Shown here in pieces: positions 1-5,170 of a DNA stretch of 5,408 nt. The notes beneath the pieces were generated by a model. It searched no databases. It saw nothing but the letters and a program-made list of their open reading frames with translations, and was not told the origin of the DNA. The position numbers were made by a program, and so were the translations under genes. Source of the DNA: an uncultured Polymorphobacter sp. (lineage in GTDB: Bacteria > Pseudomonadota > Alphaproteobacteria > Sphingomonadales > Sphingomonadaceae); contig CALDHQ010000511.1 of NCBI GenBank assembly GCA_937894055.1, positions 1 through 5,408 on the forward strand, given 5' to 3'. Positions within the stretch are counted from its first letter, which is position 1; the number at the start of each line of letters is the position of its first letter.

Positions 1-290
1 CTTGTACGCCCAGGTCGCCTGCTTGAGCTCGAACGCCTTTTGCCGGAGGCCGGCGGCGCGGTTTATCAGGAACAAGCCGGCCCCGCCGCCGCAACACCAG
101 TTCATTTGTGCCGTCGGCGTGGTTTCGCGAAAGTCGACGCCGAGCGCATGCAATGCCGCTCGCGGCTCCCCCAGTACGCCACCATGGCGGCCGAGCTTGC
201 AGGCGTCGTGGTATGTCAGCTTGCGATCACCCGCCTTGCTCACCTTGAGCCGCCCGGCCCCGATTTCACGGCCGATGAATTCCGAGATCG
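1..290 (-). other. Fragment of CCG-domain Fe-S oxidoreductase (GlpC/LutA/HdrB-like), runs off window
   Basis: Residues about 277-372 of the composite frame match a cysteine-rich CCG domain. SEFIGREI is followed by LTYHDACKLGRHGGV (301-314), with a cysteine in the YHDxCxLGR element, then GEPRAALHALGV, then NWCCGGGAG (339-347), the signature Cys-Cys-Gly, and a helix RQKAFELK. These domains bind non-cubane or other Fe-S clusters in membrane-associated electron-transfer proteins such as GlpC, LutA, glycolate oxidase GlcF and heterodisulfide reductase subunits. The fragment would be the C-terminal part of such a protein; the ferredoxin domain expected before it is missing. The frame continues past base 1, so the true end is unseen. 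I cannot say which subfamily it belongs to. Confidence 0.7.
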
Positions 291-1116
291 CCAGCACCTC
301 GAAGGGCACGATCAGGATGGCGAGGACCAGGCCCAGCACCAGCCGCCGGCCGCGCCATTCGAGCTTGGCCAGCGCAAAGGCCGCCGCGCTGTTGATGAAG
401 ACGCCGGCCACCACGCTGATGAGGTTGGTCGCCGCCACGGTGAAGACGACGCGGTCGACATAGGGGAGCTGCTGCCCCTTCTCGTCGAGGCGGTGATAGT
501 AGGGATTGCGCACGAATACAAAACGCTGGGCCGGCGGCACCGTCGTGAGCATCCACGGATTGAGCGTCGGCATGTCGACGTTGCTGGGCAGCAGCGACGC
601 CATGAACAGCCGCGCGTTGCGATACGGCAGATAGAGCAGGTTCATCGGCTGGTTTTGCAGGCCGAGCGGCTGCGTCAGGATCTCGTGCGTCGGCGCGGCA
701 TAGGCGAAGGCCGGATGGCCGTATTTGTAGCGCCGCTCCATCGCCTCGACGATGATCAGCTTCGGTTTTTTGGTGGCCAGCAGCTCGTTGACGATCATCG
801 CTTCGATGTTGCGGCCGTTGCCGACGATCGAGAAGTTGACGACATTGGCCTCGACACCGCGCGCCGCCAGATCGGCCTGCAGGCGCGGGCCGCTGATGGC
901 GAGCATGGTGCGCGAGCTGCCGATGACCGCGACGTCGATCGGCGTCGGGTCAAAATGCATGCGCTCGTACATCCAGCCGAGGTTGCCGTAGATGGTGCCG
1001 GTGAACTGGTTGTAGCGCTGGTAGCTGTTGAGCGGCAGCAGCGCCGTCGCCATCACGAACAGCAGCGCGGTGCCGATGATGAGCAGGATGGTACGGATCG
1101 GGGAGATCGTGCGCAT
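1..1116 (-). CDS. Composite open frame: SGNH/AlgJ-like N-terminus running into three unrelated fragments; open at window edge
   Basis: This frame is open from an ATG at 1116 down to base 1 (372 codons, no stop in the window). The start lies 9 bases after the MBOAT stop, with a modest AGGG about 7 bases upstream, so it is the next gene of the operon. Only about the first 185 residues fit one protein, an SGNH-hydrolase-like partner of MBOAT acyltransferases. Beyond that the translation changes family three times: a family 5 solute-binding protein piece, a MalG-type permease piece and a CCG-domain piece, described separately. No known protein has this domain order, each piece lacks the rest of its fold, and the middle pieces are only about 125-145 bases long. 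I infer a chimeric join and not a real multidomain gene. An automated annotation would call it one CDS. Confidence 0.75.
   Translation of the reverse strand, partial: MRTISPIRTILLIIGTALLFVMATALLPLNSYQRYNQFTGTIYGNLGWMYERMHFDPTPIDVAVIGSSRTMLAISGPRLQADLAARGVEANVVNFSIVGNGRNIEAMIVNELLATKKPKLIIVEAMERRYKYGHPAFAYAAPTHEILTQPLGLQNQPMNLLYLPYRNARLFMASLLPSNVDMPTLNPWMLTTVPPAQRFVFVRNPYYHRLDEKGQQLPYVDRVVFTVAATNLISVVAGVFINSAAAFALAKLEWRGRRLVLGLVLAILIVPFEVLAISEFIGREIGAGRLKVSKAGDRKLTYHDACKLGRHGGVLGEPRAALHALGVDFRETTPTAQMNWCCGGGAGLFLINRAAGLRQKAFELKQATWAYK
286..432 (-). other. Fragment of MalG-type ABC transporter permease
   Basis: Residues about 229-277 of the composite frame read as the start of the transmembrane core of a carbohydrate ABC permease (MalG/UgpE type). 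There is a hydrophobic helix beginning TNLISVVAGVFINSAA, then AAFALAKLEWRGRR, then another helix ending LIVPFEVLAI. The AFALAKL-x-(W/F)-RGR and IVPFEV combination is characteristic of the inner-membrane permease that pairs with a MalF-type partner. The EAA loop that contacts the ATPase lies further downstream in this family and is absent. Such permeases do not normally pair with family 5 binding proteins, so its adjacency to the preceding fragment has no transport logic. I infer a short foreign insert. Confidence 0.65.
430..560 (-). other. Fragment of family 5 ABC solute-binding protein (peptide/oligopeptide type)
   Basis: Residues about 187-228 of the composite frame include QRFVFVRNPYYHR and DEKGQQLPYVDRVVF. 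This is the pattern R-N-P-x-Y-x-x-x-D-x-x-G-x-Q-L-P-Y-x-D-R seen in periplasmic binding proteins of the SBP_bac_5 family, which capture peptides, nickel or opines for ABC importers. Only about 40 residues are present, from the middle of a protein normally 500-600 residues long, with no signal peptide and no flanking lobes. It cannot function as it stands. The upstream boundary is uncertain by some 20 bases because the PWMLTT stretch could belong to either side. I treat it as a foreign fragment joined in frame. Confidence 0.6.
560..1116 (-). CDS. SGNH/AlgJ-like membrane-anchored protein, N-terminal part only
   Basis: Residues 1 to about 185 form a credible start of an SGNH-fold protein encoded next to an MBOAT acyltransferase. 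A single hydrophobic segment at about residues 8-28 would anchor it in the inner membrane with the rest in the periplasm. The stretch VAVIGSSRT (residues 63-70 region) matches the block carrying the nucleophilic serine in SGNH/GDSL-like proteins. FSIVGNGRN (95-103) resembles a later conserved block with Gly and Asn, followed by a beta strand ending IIVEAMER. In alginate and related systems such proteins (AlgJ/AlgX type) work with the MBOAT protein to acetylate a polysaccharide. The C-terminal half, with the expected Asp-x-x-His, is missing because the sequence switches family near 550-570. The role is inferred from fold motifs and gene order; the substrate is unknown. Confidence 0.65.
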
Positions 1117-1125
1117 GACCGTGCC

Positions 1126-2700
1126 CTAGAAGTTGAAATACAGGAACACGGCCTCGCCGCGCTCGATGATGACGAGCGCCACGGCGAGCAGGAAGCCGAT
1201 GTAGATGATGCCGAGCGCGTTCGGCTTCCACTGCCAGCGCACCAGCGCCGGCGCTTCGTTACGCCATGTCGCCCAGTTTACCGCCGGGCGGAAGCGGCTC
1301 ATGATCTGCTGCGTGTTGGGCAGGAACGCGACGATGGCGGCGGCAATGACCAGCAGCGCGAACAGCATCGGCGCGGCATATTCGTCGAACATTGCGGCAT
1401 GGCCGAAGCCGTTCAGCCCGAACATGGCGCTGAAGATTGCCAGCCCGTCACCCAGCGTCACGGCGCGGAAGAACATGTTGCCGACCAGCACGCAGGTCAG
1501 CGTCAGCACATGGTAGAAGGCGCGCTCGCCGAAGCCGGGGTCGGCCGGTGGCGGCAGCTTGAGCTTGCGGGCGCGCTTGCGCTGGCGTTTCTTGTGCTCG
1601 CGCCAAAGCTCGTTGACCGAGACATAGACGGCGTTGAGCAGGCCGTAGGCGACAAAGCCCCAGCCGGCACCGTGCCAGACACCGAGGATGAAGAAGGTGA
1701 TGAACGACGGCAGCATGATGCCAATGCCGAACGCCGCCCAGTCTTCGAGGTTGCGGTTGGCGACGAAGCGGTTGAGCGGCACCGACAGCGGCTGGAACAG
1801 GTAGGAGACGATGAAGCGCTGCAACGTCATGTGCCAGCGGCGCCAGTAATCGATGATGCTCGCGGCGCGCAGCGGCGAGTGGAAGTTGAGCGGCAGCAGG
1901 ATGCCGAACATCCGCGCCAGCCCGATGGCCATGTCCGAATAGCCCGAAAAGTCGAAATAGACCTGCAGCGTGAACGATATCGCGATCAGCCAGCCGGTGC
2001 GGAAATCGATGGCGCCGTGGTTGGCGGCGGCGATTTCGTACATCGGGTTGAGGTAGCCGGCGATTGAATCGGCGATGACGACCTTCTTGAACAGCCCGAT
2101 GGCAAAAATCACCAGCCCGACCATCAGGTTGCGCCAGATCAGCGACCCGAACAGCTTGTGGTGAAACTGCGGAATGACTTCCTTGTAATGGACGATCGGC
2201 CCGGCAATGAGCTGCGGGAAGAACGCCGCGAACAGGCTGAATTCGAGGAAGCTGGTCTTCTTCGCCACGCCCCACGCGGAGTCGATCAGCCAGGCGATTT
2301 TCTGGAAGGTGAAGAACGAGATGCCGAGCGGCAGGATGATATGGCCGACATCCCAGCTGGTGCCGGCCAGCGCGTTGATGTTCTCCACCGCGAACATCGT
2401 GTATTTGAAATAGGCGAGCATGCCGATATCGACGGTGAGGCCGATCGCCAGCCACAGCTTGACGCGGCCGGGGCGCTGGTGCTCGCGGTCGCGCTGGATC
2501 CAGTTGCCGAGGATGTAGTTGAAGACGATCGAGAACAGCAGGATCCACAACTGCTCGGGGTACCAATAGGTATAGAACCCCAGCGACATCAGCGTCAGCA
2601 CCGACATCCCGGCCTTGCCGCTGAACCGCGACGCCAGATAGAACAGCACCAGCGCGATCGGCAGGAAGCCGAAGATGAACGGGTAGGAGCTGAACAGCAT
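1126..2700 (-). CDS. MBOAT-family membrane O-acyltransferase (AlgI-like), complete
   Basis: This 524-residue protein has the length and layout of AlgI/DltB-type MBOAT enzymes, which move acyl groups across or at the inner membrane onto extracellular glycans or lipids. It is strongly hydrophobic with many membrane helices. Recognisable landmarks in order are LPLGISFFTFQ (123-133), FPQLIAGPIVHY (161-172), YFDFSGYSDMAIG (248-260), YWRRWHMTL (285-293) and GVWHGAGWG (340-348). His343 in the WHGAGW motif corresponds to the invariant catalytic histidine of the family. A basic cytoplasmic loop (KKRQRKRARKLK) lies near 370-381. The ATG is 6 bases after the methyltransferase stop. I see no good Shine-Dalgarno, so translational coupling is likely. 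It shows no sign of the chimerism found in its outer neighbours. The identity of the acyl donor and acceptor is not visible; AlgI itself is only a family reference. Confidence 0.95.
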   Translation of the reverse strand: MLFSSYPFIFGFLPIALVLFYLASRFSGKAGMSVLTLMSLGFYTYWYPEQLWILLFSIVFNYILGNWIQRDREHQRPGRVKLWLAIGLTVDIGMLAYFKYTMFAVENINALAGTSWDVGHIILPLGISFFTFQKIAWLIDSAWGVAKKTSFLEFSLFAAFFPQLIAGPIVHYKEVIPQFHHKLFGSLIWRNLMVGLVIFAIGLFKKVVIADSIAGYLNPMYEIAAANHGAIDFRTGWLIAISFTLQVYFDFSGYSDMAIGLARMFGILLPLNFHSPLRAASIIDYWRRWHMTLQRFIVSYLFQPLSVPLNRFVANRNLEDWAAFGIGIMLPSFITFFILGVWHGAGWGFVAYGLLNAVYVSVNELWREHKKRQRKRARKLKLPPPADPGFGERAFYHVLTLTCVLVGNMFFRAVTLGDGLAIFSAMFGLNGFGHAAMFDEYAAPMLFALLVIAAAIVAFLPNTQQIMSRFRPAVNWATWRNEAPALVRWQWKPNALGIIYIGFLLAVALVIIERGEAVFLYFNF

Positions 2701-2706
2701 GGCGGC

Positions 2707-3642
2707 TTAGCGCGGCTTTTGCGCGGTCACGACACAGCTGACCGACAGCAACTGCTTGGCGGCCTTTTCGAGGCTGGCGCCACCCATCACATAGGCGGCG
2801 GAATCGACGACCTCGAGCCCGGCATCGCGGACCAGCTGGTTGGCATGTTCGGGCGAGTTGACGAGGAAGATGTGGTCGGGCGACGGGCTGTTCGCCGGCA
2901 CGTTGACCCACAGGTAACCGCCGGGGCGCAGCGACCGCGCGGCCGAGCGCATTGCGGCGACGGGGTCTTCGACGTGTTCGAGGATTTCGCTCATGACGAT
3001 GGAGTCGACCATGTCGGCGTCGGCCGGGGTGCCGACATCGAACATGTCCTGCTGGATCAGCTTGACCGGGCGGGTGATGCCGAGCGTCGCGAGCGCGTGG
3101 CGCGTCTTGGCGATGCTGGCGGGCGACAGGTCCCAGCCGGTGACCGAGCCGACGTTGGGGGCAATCGCGGCGAAATACATGAAGATGCCGTGGCCGGGGC
3201 CGATTTCGAGCGTGTCGGCGCCCATCGGCAGCCGCGGCAGATATTGGGTGACGTAATAGGTCATCGCGTGGCTGTGGTTGTGCCAGATGACGTTCGAAAA
3301 CAGCAGGCCGTTCATGTAGCGGTCCATGAACGGGCCGTTTTCATAGACTTCGGCGTTGGCCTCGGCGAAGGTCGACAGCCGGTAATGGCCGTTGCGGCGG
3401 AAGAACAGCTCCTCCGGCAGCACGATTTCCTCGCACAGGAAGCGATAGTCATCGACCGCCTTGTCGACGCCGCCGGGGTCGGCGGCGGCCAGCTTGAGGA
3501 CGATTTCGGCGACCTTTTCCGACACGTCGAGCACGGCTTCGGAGCGGCCCTCGCGGCTTTTGGCGAGGTAGCTCGCATGCTCGGGCCAGCGCGCCAGTGT
3601 GGCGGCGGTCAGGGCTTCGAGTGCCGGACGGGCCTTGGTCAT
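2707..3642 (-). CDS. Class I SAM-dependent methyltransferase, complete
   Basis: This 311-residue protein has a Rossmann-fold methyltransferase domain in its second half. Motif I is LEIGPGHG (145-152). The acidic residue after strand 2 is Asp171 in GWDLS, QQDMFD (197-202) follows, SEILEHVEDP (218-227) is typical of the Methyltransf_11/12-like group, and LRPGGYLWVNVP (238-249) closes the core. The first 120 or so residues are a helical extension that may help select the substrate. The start overlaps the stop of the upstream FkbH-like frame by ATGA, and an AGGAGA ribosome site (plus-strand 3649-3654) sits 6 bases before it, so this start is firm. Position between an FkbH-like gene and an MBOAT gene suggests it methylates an intermediate carried on an acyl carrier protein or the finished group. 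That role is inference from context. Confidence 0.92.
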   Translation of the reverse strand: MTKARPALEALTAATLARWPEHASYLAKSREGRSEAVLDVSEKVAEIVLKLAAADPGGVDKAVDDYRFLCEEIVLPEELFFRRNGHYRLSTFAEANAEVYENGPFMDRYMNGLLFSNVIWHNHSHAMTYYVTQYLPRLPMGADTLEIGPGHGIFMYFAAIAPNVGSVTGWDLSPASIAKTRHALATLGITRPVKLIQQDMFDVGTPADADMVDSIVMSEILEHVEDPVAAMRSAARSLRPGGYLWVNVPANSPSPDHIFLVNSPEHANQLVRDAGLEVVDSAAYVMGGASLEKAAKQLLSVSCVVTAQKPR

Positions 3643-4165
3643 TCAACTTCTCCTGAACCGGTCAACTGCATCGGTAGCTCGGGTGCCGCATAGTCGGCAA
3701 GGTCGAGCGCCCATTCGGTCCGGCCATCATCGTGTGCCGCGAGCAGCGCAAAGCCAAGCCGCGAAAAGTGATTGGCGACCATTTTGTTCTTCGCACTCGG
3801 CAGATAATGGCCGACCAGCCGCTTCGCCCCGGCAGCCCGTGCGGCTGCGGCGATAGTGGCGAGCGCAGCTTCCTCGACACGGCGGCCGAGCACGCGGCAG
3901 CTCATCAGCCAGGTGTCGCAGACCCATGCGTCGGCACCCTTGTCGAAGATAATGACCGAAATCATGCCGTTGTCGCCGAAGCGATCGCTGGCGCTCACCT
4001 GCAGCGTGTAGTGGCTGGGCGAGGTCTCGAACCCCGCGACCTGCGCCTCGGTGTAGCGGCGTGTCGTGAGGTTGAACTGGTTGGTCTTGTTGATCAGCTG
4101 CGTGATGCGCTTGCGGCCCTTGGCGTCGAAGGGGGCCAGCGAAACCGTCATTTGCAGCGTGCGCA
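3639..4165 (-). CDS. FkbH-like protein (HAD-IIIC family), C-terminal part only
   Basis: Counting from the ATG at 4757, residues about 199-372 match the C-terminal region of FkbH-type proteins. They carry APFDAKGRKRITQLINKTNQFNLTTRRY (207-235; INKTNQFNLTTRRY is highly typical), DRFGDNGM (258-265), TWLMSCRVLGRRVE (282-295) and a GNAT-like tail with ARAAGAKRL. Known FkbH proteins load a phosphoglycerate-derived three-carbon unit onto an acyl carrier protein, as in methoxymalonyl-ACP synthesis. The N-terminal HAD phosphatase domain with its DxDxT motif is missing, replaced by the ArgD-like piece. Its stop overlaps the methyltransferase ATG, so this end is the real operon neighbour. An acyl carrier protein gene, frequent beside FkbH, is not seen here and may lie in the lost upstream part. 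Confidence 0.8.
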
Positions 4166-4757
4166 GGAAGTCGTGGCTCGCCTCGCGCACGCCACCCTCG
4201 CCCTGCACCGGCTCGATCACCACAGCCGCCAGGTCCGGCTTCACGATCTCGGCCTTCAGCGCCTCGACATCTTCCCACGCGATCGAGCGGAAGCCCGGCA
4301 GGCGCGGCCCGAAGCCCTCGCGATATTTCTCCTGCGCGCCGGCATTGATCCCGCCCAGCGTCCGCCCGTGGAACGAGCCCTCGAACGACAGGATGCCGAT
4401 GCGATCGGCAAAGCCCTTCGACCACTGATAGCGCCGCGCGATCTTGATGCAGCCCTCGATCGACTCGGCGCCCGAGTTCGTGAAGAACGCAAAATCCGCA
4501 AACGTCAGATCGACATAGCGCTGCGCCAGCCGCTCCTGCCCCGGCACGCGGAACATGTTCGACGTGTGCCACAGCTTGTTCGCCTGCTCGCTCAGCGCTT
4601 TCACCAGCACGGGATGGCAATGCCCCAGCGCGTTGACGGCGATGCCTGCGATGAAATCGAGGTAAGGCTTCCCCTTGTCGTCATACATGCGCACGCCCTC
4701 GCCTCGCTCGAAAACGACCGGGCTCGGGCCGTAGACGGGAAGCACTGCGTTCGACAT
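3639..4757 (-). CDS. Composite open frame: ArgD-like N-terminal half joined in frame to FkbH-like C-terminus
   Basis: From the ATG at 4757 this frame gives 372 residues. I chose this start because the family homology begins there (MSNAVLPVYGPSP) and GGGAGA-type purine sequence lies 8 bases upstream; the frame can be extended to 4874, but those 39 residues look unlike any aminotransferase. Residues 1 to about 198 are an acetylornithine-type aminotransferase. Residues from about 199 to the end are the C-terminal part of an FkbH-family protein. The switch falls within a short FLRTL stretch (codons near 4155-4170) that would suit either family, as expected for a join at microhomology. Both halves lack essential parts, so a working fusion enzyme is very unlikely. 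I infer a chimera of two genes. Confidence 0.75.
   Translation of the reverse strand: MSNAVLPVYGPSPVVFERGEGVRMYDDKGKPYLDFIAGIAVNALGHCHPVLVKALSEQANKLWHTSNMFRVPGQERLAQRYVDLTFADFAFFTNSGAESIEGCIKIARRYQWSKGFADRIGILSFEGSFHGRTLGGINAGAQEKYREGFGPRLPGFRSIAWEDVEALKAEIVKPDLAAVVIEPVQGEGGVREASHDFLRTLQMTVSLAPFDAKGRKRITQLINKTNQFNLTTRRYTEAQVAGFETSPSHYTLQVSASDRFGDNGMISVIIFDKGADAWVCDTWLMSCRVLGRRVEEAALATIAAAARAAGAKRLVGHYLPSAKNKMVANHFSRLGFALLAAHDDGRTEWALDLADYAAPELPMQLTGSGEVE
3649..3654 (-). promoter_or_regulatory. Ribosome binding site of the methyltransferase
   Basis: On the minus strand AGGAGA lies 6 bases before the ATG at 3642, inside the last codons of the FkbH-like frame. Together with the ATGA stop/start overlap it supports coupled translation and fixes the methyltransferase start. 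Confidence 0.75.
4160..4757 (-). CDS. argD: Acetylornithine/class III aminotransferase, N-terminal half only (ArgD-like)
   Basis: This piece belongs to the PLP-dependent class III aminotransferases, most like acetylornithine aminotransferase, which makes N-acetylornithine from the semialdehyde in arginine synthesis. Visible elements are YLDFIAGIAVNALGHCHP near residues 32-48, NSGAE (94-98) of the PLP phosphate-binding region, SFHGRT (128-133) whose aromatic/His region stacks on the cofactor, and EPVQGEGG (182-189). The next expected parts are missing: the FDEVQ aspartate that contacts the PLP ring nitrogen, and the lysine that forms the Schiff base. The complete family length is about 390-400 residues and only about 198 are present, so it cannot be active. 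It stands first in the minus-strand block, behind a 209-base intergenic region. ArgD is the best guess among related enzymes. Confidence 0.75.
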
Positions 4758-4765
4758 GGGGGCAT

Positions 4766-4771
4766 TCTCCC
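4766..4771 (-). promoter_or_regulatory. Ribosome binding site of the ArgD-like frame
   Basis: On the minus strand GGGAGA lies 8 bases before the ATG at 4757. It favours this start over the upstream in-frame ATG at 4874. A second, out-of-frame ATG lies between the site and the chosen start. Confidence 0.55.
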
Positions 4772-4805
4772 AAAAAAATGAAAGACGGGACGCCGGTGGG
4801 AAACT

Positions 4806-4825
4806 CTGAAAAAACCTCTTTTCAG
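4806..4825. repeat. Perfect inverted repeat, 7-base arms, 6-base loop
   Basis: CTGAAAA (4806-4812) and TTTTCAG (4819-4825) are exact reverse complements around AACCTC. It lies about 50-70 bases upstream of the aminotransferase ATG, a position suited to an operator or a 5' leader hairpin. The short A/T-rich stem is weak as RNA, and chance occurrence is possible. I cannot assign a binding protein. Confidence 0.45.
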
Positions 4826-4935
4826 GGGTAGATTTGGAAGCGCGCTCAATGAGGCCGGTCGCCCCAAGTGTCAATGAAAATGCGGTGACTCAGAGGTAAA
4901 CTGCCCGCGGACCCGCAGCAGCCCTCACGCGTTCA

Positions 4936-4959
4936 TGTCCCGAGACAATTGTGCGACAA
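4936..4959. repeat. Cluster of short overlapping palindromes before the VOC gene
   Basis: TGTC-CCGA-GACA (4936-4947), ACAATTGT (4945-4952) and TTGT-GCG-ACAA (4949-4959) overlap within 24 bases, ending 7 bases before the ATG at 4967. Such a cluster could be an operator for the VOC gene. Each element is short enough to arise by chance. Confidence 0.3.
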
Positions 4960-4966
4960 GCGACCC

Positions 4967-5170
4967 ATGAAACCCAGCCTCACCCTCATCACCCTCGGCG
5001 TCGACGATCTCGACCGCGCGCTGCGCTTCTATCGTGACGGCCTCAAACTCCAGACCGACGGCGTCGTCGGCACGGAATTCGAAAACGGCGCCGTCGTCTT
5101 CTTTGATCTCCAGCCCGGCCTCCGCCTCGCCCTCTGGCCGCGCAGGAGCATCGCCGCCGACACCGGCCTG
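4967..5170 (+). CDS. VOC-family (glyoxalase/bleomycin-resistance fold) protein, N-terminal half
   Basis: Residues 1-67 match the first beta-alpha-beta-beta-beta module of the vicinal oxygen chelate superfamily. A strand LTLITLGVDDLDRALRFYRDGL (5-26) has the typical V-x-D-x-x-x-x-x-x-F-Y-x-x-x-L pattern, followed by VVGTEFENGAVVFFDLQPGLRLALWPR (33-59). Members include glyoxalase I, dioxygenases and many uncharacterised small cytoplasmic proteins of about 120-140 residues. The second module, which completes the metal and substrate site, is missing because the sequence changes near 5168. It is transcribed divergently from the aminotransferase. Its precise function cannot be told; related uncharacterised VOC proteins are common in proteobacteria. 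Confidence 0.75.

Larger units (their letters stand above)
4758..4966. other. Divergent intergenic region with small inverted repeats
   Basis: These 209 bases separate the minus-strand aminotransferase from the plus-strand VOC gene, so promoters for both should lie here. I cannot place convincing -35/-10 boxes. The region is less GC-rich than the genes, with an A/T run just upstream of the aminotransferase ribosome site. It holds one perfect 7-base inverted repeat (4806-4825) and a cluster of short palindromes next to the VOC start (4936-4959). No RNA gene is recognisable. Confidence 0.55.

Noticed and set aside
40..2067. Long plus-strand open frame of 675 codons opposite the MBOAT and SGNH genes
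   Set aside because: Its translation is rich in Arg, Asp, His, Gln and Ala with no domain, typical of the antisense shadow of a GC-rich gene. The opposite strand carries clear MBOAT and SGNH-like motifs.
1448..2911. Minus-strand open frame of 487 codons overlapping MBOAT in another frame
   Set aside because: Out-of-frame reading of the MBOAT gene, rich in Arg, Ala and Pro, with no membrane segments or motifs.
2158..3693. Long plus-strand open frame of 511 codons opposite the methyltransferase
   Set aside because: Same low-complexity charged composition; the minus strand encodes a complete methyltransferase and MBOAT N-terminus with correct motifs and start signals.
3639..4757. A new bifunctional aminotransferase-FkbH enzyme
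   Set aside because: The aminotransferase lacks its PLP aspartate and lysine, the FkbH part lacks its HAD domain, and the same window has several other abrupt family switches and an adapter. A chimera is simpler.
3732..4781. Plus-strand open frame of 349 codons opposite the ArgD/FkbH frame
   Set aside because: Shadow composition and no recognisable fold, while the opposite strand shows class III aminotransferase and FkbH motifs.
4758..4874. N-terminal extension of the aminotransferase frame to an ATG at 4874
   Set aside because: The extra 39 residues show no family resemblance and no targeting pattern I trust, and a ribosome site sits before the ATG at 4757.
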